From NCBI GenBank assembly GCA_030065235.1, contig JASJDC010000002.1:768001-832000 (forward strand): 64,000 nt of DNA, written 5' to 3'. Source of the stretch: Alphaproteobacteria bacterium. Its GTDB lineage: Bacteria; Pseudomonadota; Alphaproteobacteria; UBA8366; Aestuariispiraceae. Below, one piece after another: positions 28,554 through 37,472 of the stretch. Under the pieces are notes generated by a model. It saw only the letters and a list, made by a program, of their open reading frames with translations. It had not been told where the DNA came from and ran no database searches. The first letter of the stretch is position 1. The number at the start of each line of letters is the position of its first letter. The translations under genes and the position numbers were made by a program.

Positions 28554-29943
28554 GATCCGCCTCGCTCTCGCTGATCTCCGCGCCCAGGCCGCGCATCAGA
28601 GAGATGAAATTCGGGAAGCTGGTGGCGATCGCGCCGCCATCGTCGATCCGAACCGGCGTGCGCGCCGCCAGACCCAGGACCAGCGCGCTCATGGCGATCC
28701 GGTGGTCGAGATGGGTCTCGACCGCGCCGCCGCCCGGAACCGCCCCGGCCATGCCATGCACCGCCAGCCAGTCCGGTCCGTCCTCGACCGTCACGCCATT
28801 GTTGCGCAGCAGCGCCGCGACAGCGGCCAACCGGTCGGATTCCTTCACCCGCAGCTCGCCGACGCCGCGGAAGACCGAGACGCCCTCGGCGAAGGCGGCG
28901 GCCACGGCGAGGATCGGATATTCGTCGATCATGCTGGGCGCGCGGGCGGCTGGCGGTTCGACGGCTTTCAAGGGCGCTGCGCGCACGGTCAGATCGCCGA
29001 TCGGTTCGCCGCCCGCCTCGCGCCGGTTCGCAATCGTGATCTCCGCGCCCATCTCCAACAGCGTGTCGATGATCCCGGTGCGGGTCGGGTTCAGGCCGAT
29101 CGCCGTCATGGTCAGTTCGGATCCGGGCAGGATGCTGGCCGCGACCAATAGGAAGGCGGCGCTGCTGGGATCGCCGGGCACCTGGATCGGCGCCGCCGGC
29201 GCGGTCAGTTCCGGCTGACCGGTGACCGTCACGCGCGAACCGTCTGCCGCCCCATCTGCCGCCCCATCCCCCTCTTCCAGCGGCGCGACCGAGACCTCGG
29301 CCCCGAAATGGCGCAGCAGGTTTTCCGTATGGTCGCGGGTCGCTTTGCGCTCAATCACCGTGGTCGCGCCGCGCGCGGTCAGCCCGGCCAGCAACACGGC
29401 GGATTTCACCTGGGCCGAGGCGACCGGCGTTTCATACACGATCGGAATCGGCTCGGCCTGGCCGCGCACCATCAGCGGCAGCCGCGCGCCCGATCGGCTG
29501 TGGAACTGCGCGCCCATTTGCGACAGCGGCGCGATCACCCGCTTCATCGGCCGCGACCGCAGCGAGGCGTCGCCGGTCATGAAGGCGGTCACATCGGCGC
29601 CCGCCAGCAGGCCCAACAGCAGCCGCGCGGCGGTGCCGGAATTGCCCATATCCAGAACATCATCCGGCTCCGCGAGGCCGCCCAGCCCGACCCCTTGGAC
29701 ATGCCAGACGCCGTCCGCGTCGGGCGCGATCTCCGCCCCCATCCGGCGGAAGGCCTCGGCGGTGCGCAATACGTCGTCGCCGGTGAGCAGACCGTGAATC
29801 TCAGTCCGGCCGACGCTGATCGCGCCGAACATCAGCGCCCGATGCGAGATCGACTTGTCGCCCGGGATCGCCGTCGCGCCCGTCAATAGGCCAGCGAGCG
29901 CGCCGCTGGGACTTGCGGTCATCGGGAGTTTCGCGCCCTGCAT
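28546..29943 (-). CDS. aroA: 3-phosphoshikimate 1-carboxyvinyltransferase (EPSP synthase), class II type
   Basis: 465 residues from ATG 29943 ([14 protein letters not shown]), chosen because AGAGGA stands 7 bp upstream; an ATG at 29922 is possible. Catalytic segments are [53 protein letters not shown] and [13 protein letters not shown] and SAQVK are hallmarks of class II EPSP synthases. The residue after GNS is Gly, as in most EPSPS. It makes 5-enolpyruvylshikimate-3-phosphate in aromatic amino acid synthesis. Compared with relatives there is a short Asp/Gly/Ala-rich insertion ([11 protein letters not shown]) near residue 230. Confidence 0.97.
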   Translation of the reverse strand: MQGAKLPMTASPSGALAGLLTGATAIPGDKSISHRALMFGAISVGRTEIHGLLTGDDVLRTAEAFRRMGAEIAPDADGVWHVQGVGLGGLAEPDDVLDMGNSGTAARLLLGLLAGADVTAFMTGDASLRSRPMKRVIAPLSQMGAQFHSRSGARLPLMVRGQAEPIPIVYETPVASAQVKSAVLLAGLTARGATTVIERKATRDHTENLLRHFGAEVSVAPLEEGDGAADGAADGSRVTVTGQPELTAPAAPIQVPGDPSSAAFLLVAASILPGSELTMTAIGLNPTRTGIIDTLLEMGAEITIANRREAGGEPIGDLTVRAAPLKAVEPPAARAPSMIDEYPILAVAAAFAEGVSVFRGVGELRVKESDRLAAVAALLRNNGVTVEDGPDWLAVHGMAGAVPGGGAVETHLDHRIAMSALVLGLAARTPVRIDDGGAIATSFPNFISLMRGLGAEISESEADHG

Positions 29944-30201
29944 GAAAGCATCCTCTGGAGAGCCGGCCGGGGCCGGGATGAAAAGCGCGCGCGCTGTAGC
30001 ATGCCGGAAAACCTGCGTCACGTCCCCTGCTGATGCGCATTGGACGACGCGCCGGGGTCGCCGACTGTCGGCTTCGCCGTATTTCGTTTTTGACAGCGGC
30101 GGTCAAGCTTGGCACAAGCCCGCTGTTCAGGCCCGATGCGGCGCGCTTGCGGTTCAGACCGCCGCCAGCAATCGCTTGAACACAAGCGGTATAAGGAGAT
30201 C

Positions 30202-30561
30202 ATGACCGTGGCGAAGCCGGAACTTGGCGTGAAACGCATCTGCCTCAGCTGTGGGGCGAAATTCTATGATTTGGGCAAGGATCCGGCCGAGGAGCAGCTG
30301 GCCTGCCCGTCTTGCGGCGCCGATTTCGACCCGGAAGCGGCGGTCAAGCTGAAGCGCGGCCGCGTCTCCGCCGCCAATGACGACAAGCCGAAGGCGCAGA
30401 AAGAAAAGGCGGAAGACGCCGACGAATCGGAAGAGAGCGACGAGGACGATATCGACCTCGACGACGACGAGGATGACGGCGTGCTGGAAGACACCAGCGA
30501 CCTGGAAGACGACGAAGACGTGCCCGCGGTGGTCTCCAGCGACAAAGAAGAAGAGACCTGA
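30202..30561 (+). CDS. FYDLN acid domain protein (TIGR02300 family)
   Basis: 119 residues from ATG 30202, preceded by AAGGAG at 30193-30198. The N-terminal zinc-ribbon-like region has CLSCGAKFYDLG and CPSCGADFDPE (two CxxC pairs), and the C-terminal half is almost entirely Asp/Glu with a few Ser and Val (residues 70-118). This matches the alphaproteobacterial FYDLN acid family, whose role is unknown; a zinc-bound adaptor with an acidic nucleic-acid-mimicking tail would be a guess. Divergent from aroA with about 260 bp between the starts. Confidence 0.92.
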   Translation: MTVAKPELGVKRICLSCGAKFYDLGKDPAEEQLACPSCGADFDPEAAVKLKRGRVSAANDDKPKAQKEKAEDADESEESDEDDIDLDDDEDDGVLEDTSDLEDDEDVPAVVSSDKEEET

Positions 30562-30650
30562 TCCGCGCTGCTTGCAAAGCCTGCGGCGCCCAGGGCGGAC
30601 CCCAATGCGGCGCCGCTTGGCGGGCCTGACGGGGCCTATGAAAAATCCGC

Positions 30651-30678
30651 TTGCGCCGCCGTTGGCGCGGCGTATAAC
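30651..30678 (+). promoter_or_regulatory. candidate sigma-70 promoter of tRNA-Ala
   Basis: TTGCGC at 30651-30656, a 16-bp spacer and TATAAC at 30673-30678, placing the transcript start about 35 bp before the tRNA. The spacer contains CGCCGTTGGCGCGGCG, GC-rich as is common for stringently controlled stable RNA promoters. Confidence 0.5.
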
Positions 30679-30720
30679 CACCGCTCATTCCGCCCGGCGC
30701 CCCATCGCCGGCGGCGAAAC

Positions 30721-30795
<75 letters not shown>

Positions 30796-30796
<1 letters not shown>

Positions 30797-30812
30797 TCGC
30801 TCCGCGATTTTT
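30796..30812 (+). terminator. short hairpin plus T-run after tRNA-Ala
   Basis: ATCGC (30796-30800), loop TCC, GCGAT (30804-30808) followed by T residues to 30812. The stem is only 5 bp and starts in the CCA end, so it is a weak but plausible terminator. Confidence 0.4.
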
Positions 30813-31127
30813 CCGCCCGGCGAGGCGGCGAACGGCGGTGAGACCGCTGTGGCATACTTGGTTTCCGGTCAAGATTTTTCCTCTCATCGCCAACATCGAC
30901 TCCCGAGTCGTTTCGCGCCTAGCCGTTGACGGCGCCGCTACGGGGTTCCGGGGCGTTGATCGCCATTTTGTCTGGCGCCGTTCTCGTAGCAGGCTCGATA
31001 TCACTTTACACAATTAGGGTAGAATGACGCTTCTTCCTGCGGTGCGAAGGGCGGAAGTTAATCCGTTGTTAAGAAACCGCGCGCAGAGTGTGGAATTCGG
31101 AACGGTTTCTAAAGCGGGGATATCGTC
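30797..31127. other. 331-bp intergenic region between tRNA-Ala and the chemoreceptor gene
   Basis: Less GC-rich than its surroundings, especially 31000-31060. Apart from the tRNA terminator I see no gene, repeat or clear promoter; the chemoreceptor's promoter must lie here. Confidence 0.5.
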
Positions 31128-32837
31128 ATGTTGACCAATCTGGCTCTGACAACGCGGGCAACGGCGCTGACCATCGGGTTGCTCTTGGCGTTGACGATCG
31201 TGCTTGGGCTGAGCGCCTTCACAACCGTTTCCAAGTCCATTGCGGATCAGGTCATCCAGCGGCAATCGGCGAGCCTGCGTATTGCGTCGCTTGAGTTCGC
31301 AGAGAACTACCCGCAGTTCCAGATTACGTATAACAGCGCTGGCGATGTTGAGAGAATAACCGCCGATACGCTTCCTGAATTCACAGATCATGCATTGATC
31401 GACCGGATTGGCTCGATGACGGGCGAGACCGCGACTGTTTTCGCCTGGGAAAGCGCGAATCAGGACTTCTGGCGGCGGACCACCAACATCATCAAACCGG
31501 ACGGCCAGAGGGCCGTCGGGACTCAGTTAGGCCAGAATGGCGCGGTCTATCCGGTGATTACCGCTGGCGAAACGTTCTCTGGGGAGGCCGTGATTCTGGG
31601 CACTCCCTATTACACGATTTATGAGCCGATCTTTAACAGCAGCGGCCAAACCATCGGCATCCTCTATGCCGGTGTCGAGAAAGCTAAAATCGATGTGGAG
31701 CTGACGGAGGTTCTTTCGGCCTTTGGTCTGACCGCCGCGGTTGCGCTGGTGGTCGCCGTAGCGATTGCTCTGGTGCTGTTTCGCAAGATGCTCAGACCCA
31801 TTCCTGTCTTGTCGGAATTCATGCTGCGGCTTTCCAAGGATGAGAAAGGGTTGGAGATTCCCTTTATGGATCGACGCGACGAAATCGGCAAAATCGCCAG
31901 CGCGTTGGGCGTGTTCGAAGAGCATGCGAAAGAACGGCGCGCCTTGGCCGAGTCCCAAGTCGAGGCCGAACAAAGGGCCGCCAACGAGCGCCGCGAAGCG
32001 CTGGAGGGCATGGTGTCGAAGCTGGAAGCGTCCGTCGGCAAGGTCGCCGGGACGATCACGAACTCGTCGACGCAACTCACCGACACGGCCACCACCATGG
32101 TCGGCGCGGCGCAAGGCTCCGCGGAGCAATCCCAGTCGGCCAAGTCAATGGCCGAATCCTCGTCCGAGCGCGTCGACTCAATGGCCGCGGCCGCGGAACA
32201 GCTGGGCGTTTCCATTCGCGAGATCAGTCAGCAGATGGCTTCGCAAACCAGCGCCGCCGACGACGCGGTTCACGCCGTCGAGGCCAGCAACGAACAGATC
32301 AAGGGCCTCGCCGAAAGCGTCGCGTCGATCAGCGAGGTCATCGGACTGATCACCACGATCGCCGAGCAGACCAACCTGCTGGCGCTGAATGCGACGATCG
32401 AAGCGGCGCGCGCCGGTGACGCGGGCAAGGGGTTTGCGGTCGTCGCGTCCGAAGTGAAAAGTCTGGCGACGCAGACCGCGTCCGCGACCGAACAGATCGC
32501 CAATCAGATCCAGGCTGTTCAGACCCAGACGAACGCGACGGTCCAGACGATCAGCGGCATCAACGAGCGGATCCAGAATATCAAGGAGATCTCCACCAGC
32601 GTCGCCGCCGCCGTCGAAGAACAGAACGCCGCCGCGTCGGAAATCAACCGGGCGACCCAGGAAACCGCCGCCGCGACCCGGGACATGGCCGCCTCCATGG
32701 AAGACGTCAACAGCGCGGCAGAAGAATCCGGCGGCCGGGCGCAATCCATGCTCACCATGGCCAAGGAACTCGACGACGAGGCGAAAGGGCTCGAACAGGA
32801 AATCAAACGCTTCGTGACCACGGCCGTCGCCGCGTAA
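31128..32837 (+). CDS. methyl-accepting chemotaxis protein with periplasmic Cache-type sensor
   Basis: 569 residues. Membrane segment 1 (about 10-32), a periplasmic single-Cache-like sensor (about 33-195, with [12 protein letters not shown] and [20 protein letters not shown]), membrane segment 2 (about 196-220), HAMP (about 221-275, [15 protein letters not shown]) and a long cytoplasmic signalling coiled coil. The kinase-contacting hairpin is [20 protein letters not shown] (about residues 408-427). No C-terminal CheR-binding NWETF-type pentapeptide. The ligand is unknown; Cache domains of this class often bind small carboxylates. No che genes nearby, so it probably feeds a distant chemotaxis cluster. 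Confidence 0.93.
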   Translation: MLTNLALTTRATALTIGLLLALTIVLGLSAFTTVSKSIADQVIQRQSASLRIASLEFAENYPQFQITYNSAGDVERITADTLPEFTDHALIDRIGSMTGETATVFAWESANQDFWRRTTNIIKPDGQRAVGTQLGQNGAVYPVITAGETFSGEAVILGTPYYTIYEPIFNSSGQTIGILYAGVEKAKIDVELTEVLSAFGLTAAVALVVAVAIALVLFRKMLRPIPVLSEFMLRLSKDEKGLEIPFMDRRDEIGKIASALGVFEEHAKERRALAESQVEAEQRAANERREALEGMVSKLEASVGKVAGTITNSSTQLTDTATTMVGAAQGSAEQSQSAKSMAESSSERVDSMAAAAEQLGVSIREISQQMASQTSAADDAVHAVEASNEQIKGLAESVASISEVIGLITTIAEQTNLLALNATIEAARAGDAGKGFAVVASEVKSLATQTASATEQIANQIQAVQTQTNATVQTISGINERIQNIKEISTSVAAAVEEQNAAASEINRATQETAAATRDMAASMEDVNSAAEESGGRAQSMLTMAKELDDEAKGLEQEIKRFVTTAVAA

Positions 32838-32931
32838 GGGGCGGGAACCGCCTCGTGACAGCCGGTGTCGCTTCCGACACACTCGCGTCTCTGTTTCGGA
32901 CGAACGATTTCGGAAGAGGGTCGGGCTGGCT

Positions 32932-33948
32932 ATGCTCAAGGTGAAAGGCGGGCGGCGGACGCGGGTTATTGCGGAGATCGGCAATAATCATGAGGGGGAT
33001 ATCGGCGTCGCGCGGGAGTTGGTGCAGGCGGCGGCGGCGGCTGGGGTGGATGCGGTCAAGTTTCAGACCTTCGTCCCGGAAAACTACACGACCGTCCTGG
33101 ACCGCGACCGGCAGGCGCGGCTGCGCGGGTTCCAGCTTTCCTTCGATCAATTCGCGGAACTGGCGGAGCTCGCCCACGGGCTCGATCTCGGCTTCATCTC
33201 AACACCGCTCGATCTCGACAGCGCCCGGTTCCTGGGCGGGATCGTGGACGCGATCAAGATCGCCTCGGGCGACAATACCTTCTATCCGCTGATCGCCTGC
33301 GCCGCCGAAAGCGGCAAGCCGATGATCGTCTCCACCGGCATTGCCGATGAGGCCCAGATCGCCAAGGCCGTCGGCTGCGCGCGCGCGGTCTGGGCCCGGA
33401 CCGGGGCCGGCGGCGATCTGACCCTGCTGCATTGCGTCGTCAGCTACCCGGCCGCGCCCGATCAGGCCAATCTCGCGGCTGTCGGAACGCTGCGGGCGCG
33501 CTTTCCTGAAGAACGGATCGGCTATTCCGACCATACGATCGGGGCGGAGGCCGCCTGTCTCGCCGTGGCGCTGGGGGCCGAAGTGCTGGAGAAGCATTTC
33601 ACGCTGGACAACAACTATTCGGATTTCCGCGACCATCAGGTCTCGGCCGATCCGGACGCGATGCGCGCCTTCGTCGACGCGGTGCGCCGGACCGAGAACA
33701 TGCTGGGCGATGGGGCCCTCGGGACCATGCCGTGCGAGGAAGAGAATATCACGCCGGTTCGGCGCTCGCTCTGCGCCGCCCGGGATCTGCCGGCGGGGGT
33801 GGTGTTGGGGCCCGACGATGTGAATTGGGTCCGGCCGGGCGGCGGCATTCCGCCGGGCGGCGAGGCGGCGGCGTTGGGAAAGCGGCTGATGCGCGCCCTG
33901 GCGCAGGGCGAGATGGTCGTGGGGCGGGATCTTCAGCCTGCCGACTAG
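32932..33948 (+). CDS. N-acetylneuraminate synthase (NeuB) family protein
   Basis: 338 residues from ATG 32932. TIM-barrel part with RVIAEIGNNHEGDIGVA, DAVKFQTFVPENY, FISTPLDLDSA, IKIASGDNTFYPLI and the metal/phosphate-site HCVVSYPA and GYSDHTIGAEA. The C-terminal 60 residues are the antifreeze-like SAF domain (RRSLCAARDLPAGVVLGPDD...KRLMRALAQGEMV). NeuB enzymes condense phosphoenolpyruvate with a hexosamine to make sialic, legionaminic or pseudaminic acid, sugars used on flagellin or surface polysaccharide. No CMP-transferase or epimerase gene is beside it, so the exact product cannot be told. Confidence 0.87.
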   Translation: MLKVKGGRRTRVIAEIGNNHEGDIGVARELVQAAAAAGVDAVKFQTFVPENYTTVLDRDRQARLRGFQLSFDQFAELAELAHGLDLGFISTPLDLDSARFLGGIVDAIKIASGDNTFYPLIACAAESGKPMIVSTGIADEAQIAKAVGCARAVWARTGAGGDLTLLHCVVSYPAAPDQANLAAVGTLRARFPEERIGYSDHTIGAEAACLAVALGAEVLEKHFTLDNNYSDFRDHQVSADPDAMRAFVDAVRRTENMLGDGALGTMPCEEENITPVRRSLCAARDLPAGVVLGPDDVNWVRPGGGIPPGGEAAALGKRLMRALAQGEMVVGRDLQPAD

Positions 33949-34024
33949 GCCGGGTCCGGCTGGCGCTGCCAAAATCTGACGCGGATCAAGGGCGGCCCAG
34001 GACGACGGCCCTATAGTCCCCTGC

Positions 34025-35692
34025 ATGATCGTGGATATCGCGAGGACGTTGGGCGGCGTCGGCGTGTTCCTGGTCGGGATGGCGATCCTGACTGAGGGGC
34101 TACGGGCGCTTTCGGGCGATCGGTTCCGGCGCTTCCTGGCGGCGCGCACCCAGACACCCTGGCGCGGGGCGTTGGCGGGCGCGACGGCGACGGCGGCGGT
34201 TCAATCCTCCAGCGCAACCACGGTGACCGCCGTCGGCTTTGTCGGCGCCGGTTTGCTCACGTTCGAACAGGCGTTGGGTGTGATTTTCGGCGCCAATATC
34301 GGCACCACCGCGACCGGCTGGATCGTCGCTTTGGTCGGGTTCAAGCTGCAACTGGCGGCGCTGGCCCTGCCGCTGCTGTTCGTCGGCGCGGTGCTGCGGC
34401 TTCTCGGGCGTGGTCCGGCGCGCGCCCTGGGCTGGAGCCTGGCCGGCTTCGCCCTGCTGTTTGTCGGCATTGCGCTGATGCAGGACGGTATGGCGGCCTT
34501 CCAAGGGGCCGTGACGCCAGAGAGTTTCCCCGGCGCCTCGATTCTCGGACTGCTGCAATTGGTCGGGATCGGGGTCGCGATCACCATCGTGACCCAATCC
34601 TCGAGCGCCGGCGTGGCGACGGCGATGGTGGCGCTGGGCGCGGGCGCGATCGATTTCACCCAGGCCGCGGCGATGGTGATCGGCATGGATGTCGGCACAA
34701 CCTTTACCGCGGCGTTGGCGACTGTCGGCGGTTCGACGGCGATGCGCCGCACCGGCTGGGCGCATGTGATCTATAACCTGATGACGGGGGCGATGGCGTT
34801 GATCCTGCTCGGCCCCTACACCGCCGCGACGGAGAGCTGGTTCAGCATGGCCGGCGCGGAACAGGCGGGCGACGCTCAGATGCGGCTGGTCGCCTTCCAT
34901 ACGCTGTTCAATCTGCTCGGCGTGGTCGCGGTGCTGCCATTCGCGCGGCCCTTCGCGCGTTTGATGATGCGCCTGGCGCCCGAGCGTGGGCCGGTCCTGA
35001 CCGGTGGACTGGACGATCGGCTGCTGCGCGATCCGCCGGCTGCGATCGACGCTGCGCTGGGCGCGTTGCGGGCGATCGTCGATTTCGAGATGGAGACTCT
35101 GCGCCACGCGCTGGTTGCGCCGAAACCCGAGGCCGGCTTGGAGTCGCGCCTGGCCGTGATGGACCGGGCCCTGGATGACGCCAGCGCCTATGTCGATCGG
35201 ATCAAGACCGAGCCGGCGGACAGGACCGCGCATACGCGGCATCTGGCGCTTCTCCACGCGTTGGATCACGCCCATCGGCTGGCGCATCGGTTCAGCCAGA
35301 CTGAGCGTCTCGACACGTTGCGCACCGATGAGCGCTTGCGGCGGATGGCCGGATTGCTGGCGCGGGCGGCGGAGGGGATGCGCACGCGCGCCGAGCAAAA
35401 CCCGCCGCCGCCAGCGCTCGATCTCGACCGGCTGCGCGGCGTGTTCCGACGCCAGCGTCGCCGCTTCCGCGCCCGCGCTGTATCGGACGCGGCGACGGAT
35501 CGCGTGGATCTGGAGGACAGTCTCGACAGGATGGATGCGGTGCGCTGGCTGCATCGGGTCGTCTATCATCTTTGGCGCCTGGATCGGCATTTGAGCCGGG
35601 CGGTCGAGACCGATCGCGTCACCGGTTCCACGGCCGACGCCGCCGCGCGCGGCCACCGCGAGGCGGCGTTATCCGTACGCGAGGACCTCTGA
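34025..35692 (+). CDS. Na/Pi cotransporter family protein with C-terminal PhoU-like domain
   Basis: 555 residues. Two inverted repeats of the Na/Pi cotransporter family with the duplicated QSSSA motif (VQSSSATTVTAVGFVGAG about residues 59-76 and TQSSSAGVATAMVALGAG about 190-207) and about eight to nine membrane segments to residue 325, then a cytoplasmic helical PhoU-like region (about 340-545). Such proteins import phosphate with sodium or act in phosphate/c-di-AMP signalling. It begins 76 bp after the NeuB gene and is convergent with the carnitine dehydrogenase gene (9-bp gap). Confidence 0.92.
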   Translation: MIVDIARTLGGVGVFLVGMAILTEGLRALSGDRFRRFLAARTQTPWRGALAGATATAAVQSSSATTVTAVGFVGAGLLTFEQALGVIFGANIGTTATGWIVALVGFKLQLAALALPLLFVGAVLRLLGRGPARALGWSLAGFALLFVGIALMQDGMAAFQGAVTPESFPGASILGLLQLVGIGVAITIVTQSSSAGVATAMVALGAGAIDFTQAAAMVIGMDVGTTFTAALATVGGSTAMRRTGWAHVIYNLMTGAMALILLGPYTAATESWFSMAGAEQAGDAQMRLVAFHTLFNLLGVVAVLPFARPFARLMMRLAPERGPVLTGGLDDRLLRDPPAAIDAALGALRAIVDFEMETLRHALVAPKPEAGLESRLAVMDRALDDASAYVDRIKTEPADRTAHTRHLALLHALDHAHRLAHRFSQTERLDTLRTDERLRRMAGLLARAAEGMRTRAEQNPPPPALDLDRLRGVFRRQRRRFRARAVSDAATDRVDLEDSLDRMDAVRWLHRVVYHLWRLDRHLSRAVETDRVTGSTADAAARGHREAALSVREDL

Positions 35693-35701
35693 GCTGGGCC
35701 G

Positions 35702-36682
35702 CTAATCCTTCAACCGTCGCGCAAAGGCGTTCAACGCCTTGCCGGCGCCCATATCGTGTTTCGCCAGCACGCGCTGGATCGCGACCAGGCATTCGTCCCG
35801 CACGGCCTCCAGCTCTTGGATCGAGCGTCCCGCCGCTTGCGCCGCCGTTCCCTCAACAAATCGGTCGATGATGGCGTCCGTCAGGGGCGGAGCCTTCAAA
35901 TGCGTCCAGGGCAGGTCGAGCGCCGGGCCGAACTGTTTCATGAAATGACGGGCGCCGCCGGCGCCGCCGCCCAGCATATAGATCTGATTCATGCCCATGA
36001 CGGCCCAGCGCAGGCCGGGCCCGTAGACGATGCTCTCATCCAACTCGCCGGTGGTGGCGATATCGTCATTCAGCGCATGCAGGATTTCTCGCCACATCGC
36101 TTCCTGAAGCCGGTCGGAAAGATGGCCGGGGACTTCTTTCCGGACATGCAGGGCATGCATGCCGATGCTTTCGTAGAATTCCTGGGAAGCCGCCTTGGCG
36201 GCGTCGCTTGTCTCCGCGCCGCCGACAATTTCGACCAGCGGGCAGAGATAGACCGGATTGAACGGGTGCCCGACCAGGACGCGGTCTGGATGGGTCAAGC
36301 CGGCCTGCAGCTCGCTGGGCATGAAGCCGGAGGTCGAGGAGGCGATGATGACATCGGCCGACGCGCGCCGCGCCGCTTCGGCCAAGGCCGCCCGTTTCAG
36401 CGCGAGCCGCTCCGGCGTGTTCTCCTGAATGAAATCCGCCGCCTCGGCCATTTCACCGATATCGGTCGTGAAACGGAGCGATCCGGGCGCTGGGAGGCGC
36501 ATTCCCTCGGTCAAGGCGTCGAGCGCCGGTCGGGCGTTGGCCACGGCGCCGCGGAGCCGCTCTTCCATCGTTGGATCGATGTCGGCGGCGACCACATCGA
36601 TCCCGGCATGCAGCGCGCGCGCCGCCCAACCGCCGCCAATAACGCCGGTTCCCAACAAGCCGAGCGTTCGAACCGTGCGCAT
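35702..36682 (-). CDS. lcdH: L-carnitine dehydrogenase (3-hydroxyacyl-CoA dehydrogenase superfamily)
   Basis: 326 residues from ATG 36682 (MRTVRTLGLLGTGVIGGGWA). NAD-binding GTGVIGGGW at residues 11-19; SSTSGFMPSELQ, VGHPFNPVYLCPLVEIVGG and the C-terminal YGPGLRWAVMGMNQIYMLGG...HFMKQFGPALDLPWTHL are the features that separate carnitine 3-dehydrogenases from fatty acid enzymes. It oxidises L-carnitine to 3-dehydrocarnitine. The usual partners (dehydrocarnitine cleavage enzyme, thioesterase) are not next to it. Its start overlaps the stop of a 34-residue reading frame by one base (TGATG), so translation is probably coupled. Confidence 0.88.
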   Translation of the reverse strand: MRTVRTLGLLGTGVIGGGWAARALHAGIDVVAADIDPTMEERLRGAVANARPALDALTEGMRLPAPGSLRFTTDIGEMAEAADFIQENTPERLALKRAALAEAARRASADVIIASSTSGFMPSELQAGLTHPDRVLVGHPFNPVYLCPLVEIVGGAETSDAAKAASQEFYESIGMHALHVRKEVPGHLSDRLQEAMWREILHALNDDIATTGELDESIVYGPGLRWAVMGMNQIYMLGGGAGGARHFMKQFGPALDLPWTHLKAPPLTDAIIDRFVEGTAAQAAGRSIQELEAVRDECLVAIQRVLAKHDMGAGKALNAFARRLKD

Positions 36683-36786
36683 CAGAACAGGTTTTGCACG
36701 GCCGCCGCTCGGGCGTCGACCCGCGCGGTCGCCGCGCAAGGCGGCCGGTTGGCGGCGTAAATGGTGATGTCGCATCGCGCCGTCAT
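36682..36786 (-). CDS. 34-residue small protein coupled to lcdH
   Basis: ATG 36786-36784 preceded by AAAGGACG with 5-nt spacing, a better ribosome-binding site than lcdH itself has. The peptide begins MTARCDITIYAANRPPC and ends AAAVQNLF, and its TGA overlaps the lcdH ATG (TGATG). No membrane segment; two cysteines 12 residues apart. It may be a leader that controls entry into lcdH, or a genuine small protein. No homology recognised. Confidence 0.5.
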   Translation of the reverse strand: MTARCDITIYAANRPPCAATARVDARAAAVQNLF

Positions 36787-37472
36787 GAATTCGTCCTTTC
36801 GGTTTTGCGCATGGTCAAACAGGCGCAAATCCCGACTTTGGCGAAGCCGACATGCGCGTGATTAGGAACTCGGTCGAATGGCTGGGACAGCAAGGCGACG
36901 GCGCAGAAAAAAAGCCCCGGCTCACGATGGAGCCGGGGCGAGGTACCGTCTCGCTGGAGACATCAGGTTCGCCTCACCATGCCAAACGGCGAGGAGAATT
37001 TCGTATGCCCGCGCCGTATTGAGCGGGGCTCACCGTGTCCAATATCGACGCTTCCCGATCGCGCGCGAGCGGCGGGAGGATGCCGCCGCGCGTCGACGGG
37101 AACCCGCCTCGCGGGGCCGACGGCGCATTCATGTGGGGTGACGCGCCGCACTGACCACACGCGTGATGGGTCTGCCGATTTCGGACGCATTTGAATCGAT
37201 CGAAACCCCGGATATCGCCAAAACGCTCGCGCGGCACACCCCAACCGGGCGTCATACATACCGACAAACCCAGCCATTCCCTGGCCGCGCCCAGGCTGTT
37301 TCGGAAATACCTTTTGGAACCCCTCAATCGCTCCTTGCGTATTTGTGGGCAGTAAAGCGTCTGGGTGTGAACGCGCCGTGAATTCCGCCCGCGCCTCGGC
37401 GATCCGATCGTTTTTCGTAGGGTTTGGAGGCCGATCGTTTCTTGGTCGGCCGCGCCGTGACCGCCGTCGGGG
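36787..37472. other. 686-bp gene-free region with one leftward terminator
   Basis: Lies between the SARP-like gene stop and the lcdH leader frame. A strong leftward hairpin terminator (36907-36939) is the only definite element. Open frames of 60-200 codons on both strands have no recognisable domain, poor ribosome-binding sites and unlikely composition. A leftward untranslated RNA ending at the terminator is possible. Confidence 0.6.
36907..36939 (-). terminator. strong leftward Rho-independent terminator
   Basis: GCCCCGGCTC (36914-36923) and GAGCCGGGGC (36930-36939) form a 10-bp perfect stem with a 6-nt loop. On the minus strand it runs into seven T (36913-36907). It is 121 bp upstream of the lcdH leader frame and 533 bp downstream of the SARP-like gene, so it either ends that transcript after a long 3' region, ends an unrecognised RNA, or attenuates lcdH. 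Confidence 0.9.

Noticed and set aside
34100-35656. 518-codon leftward open frame opposite the Na/Pi cotransporter
   Set aside because: Composition rich in Arg, Gln and His is a shadow pattern; the plus strand encodes duplicated QSSSA motifs.
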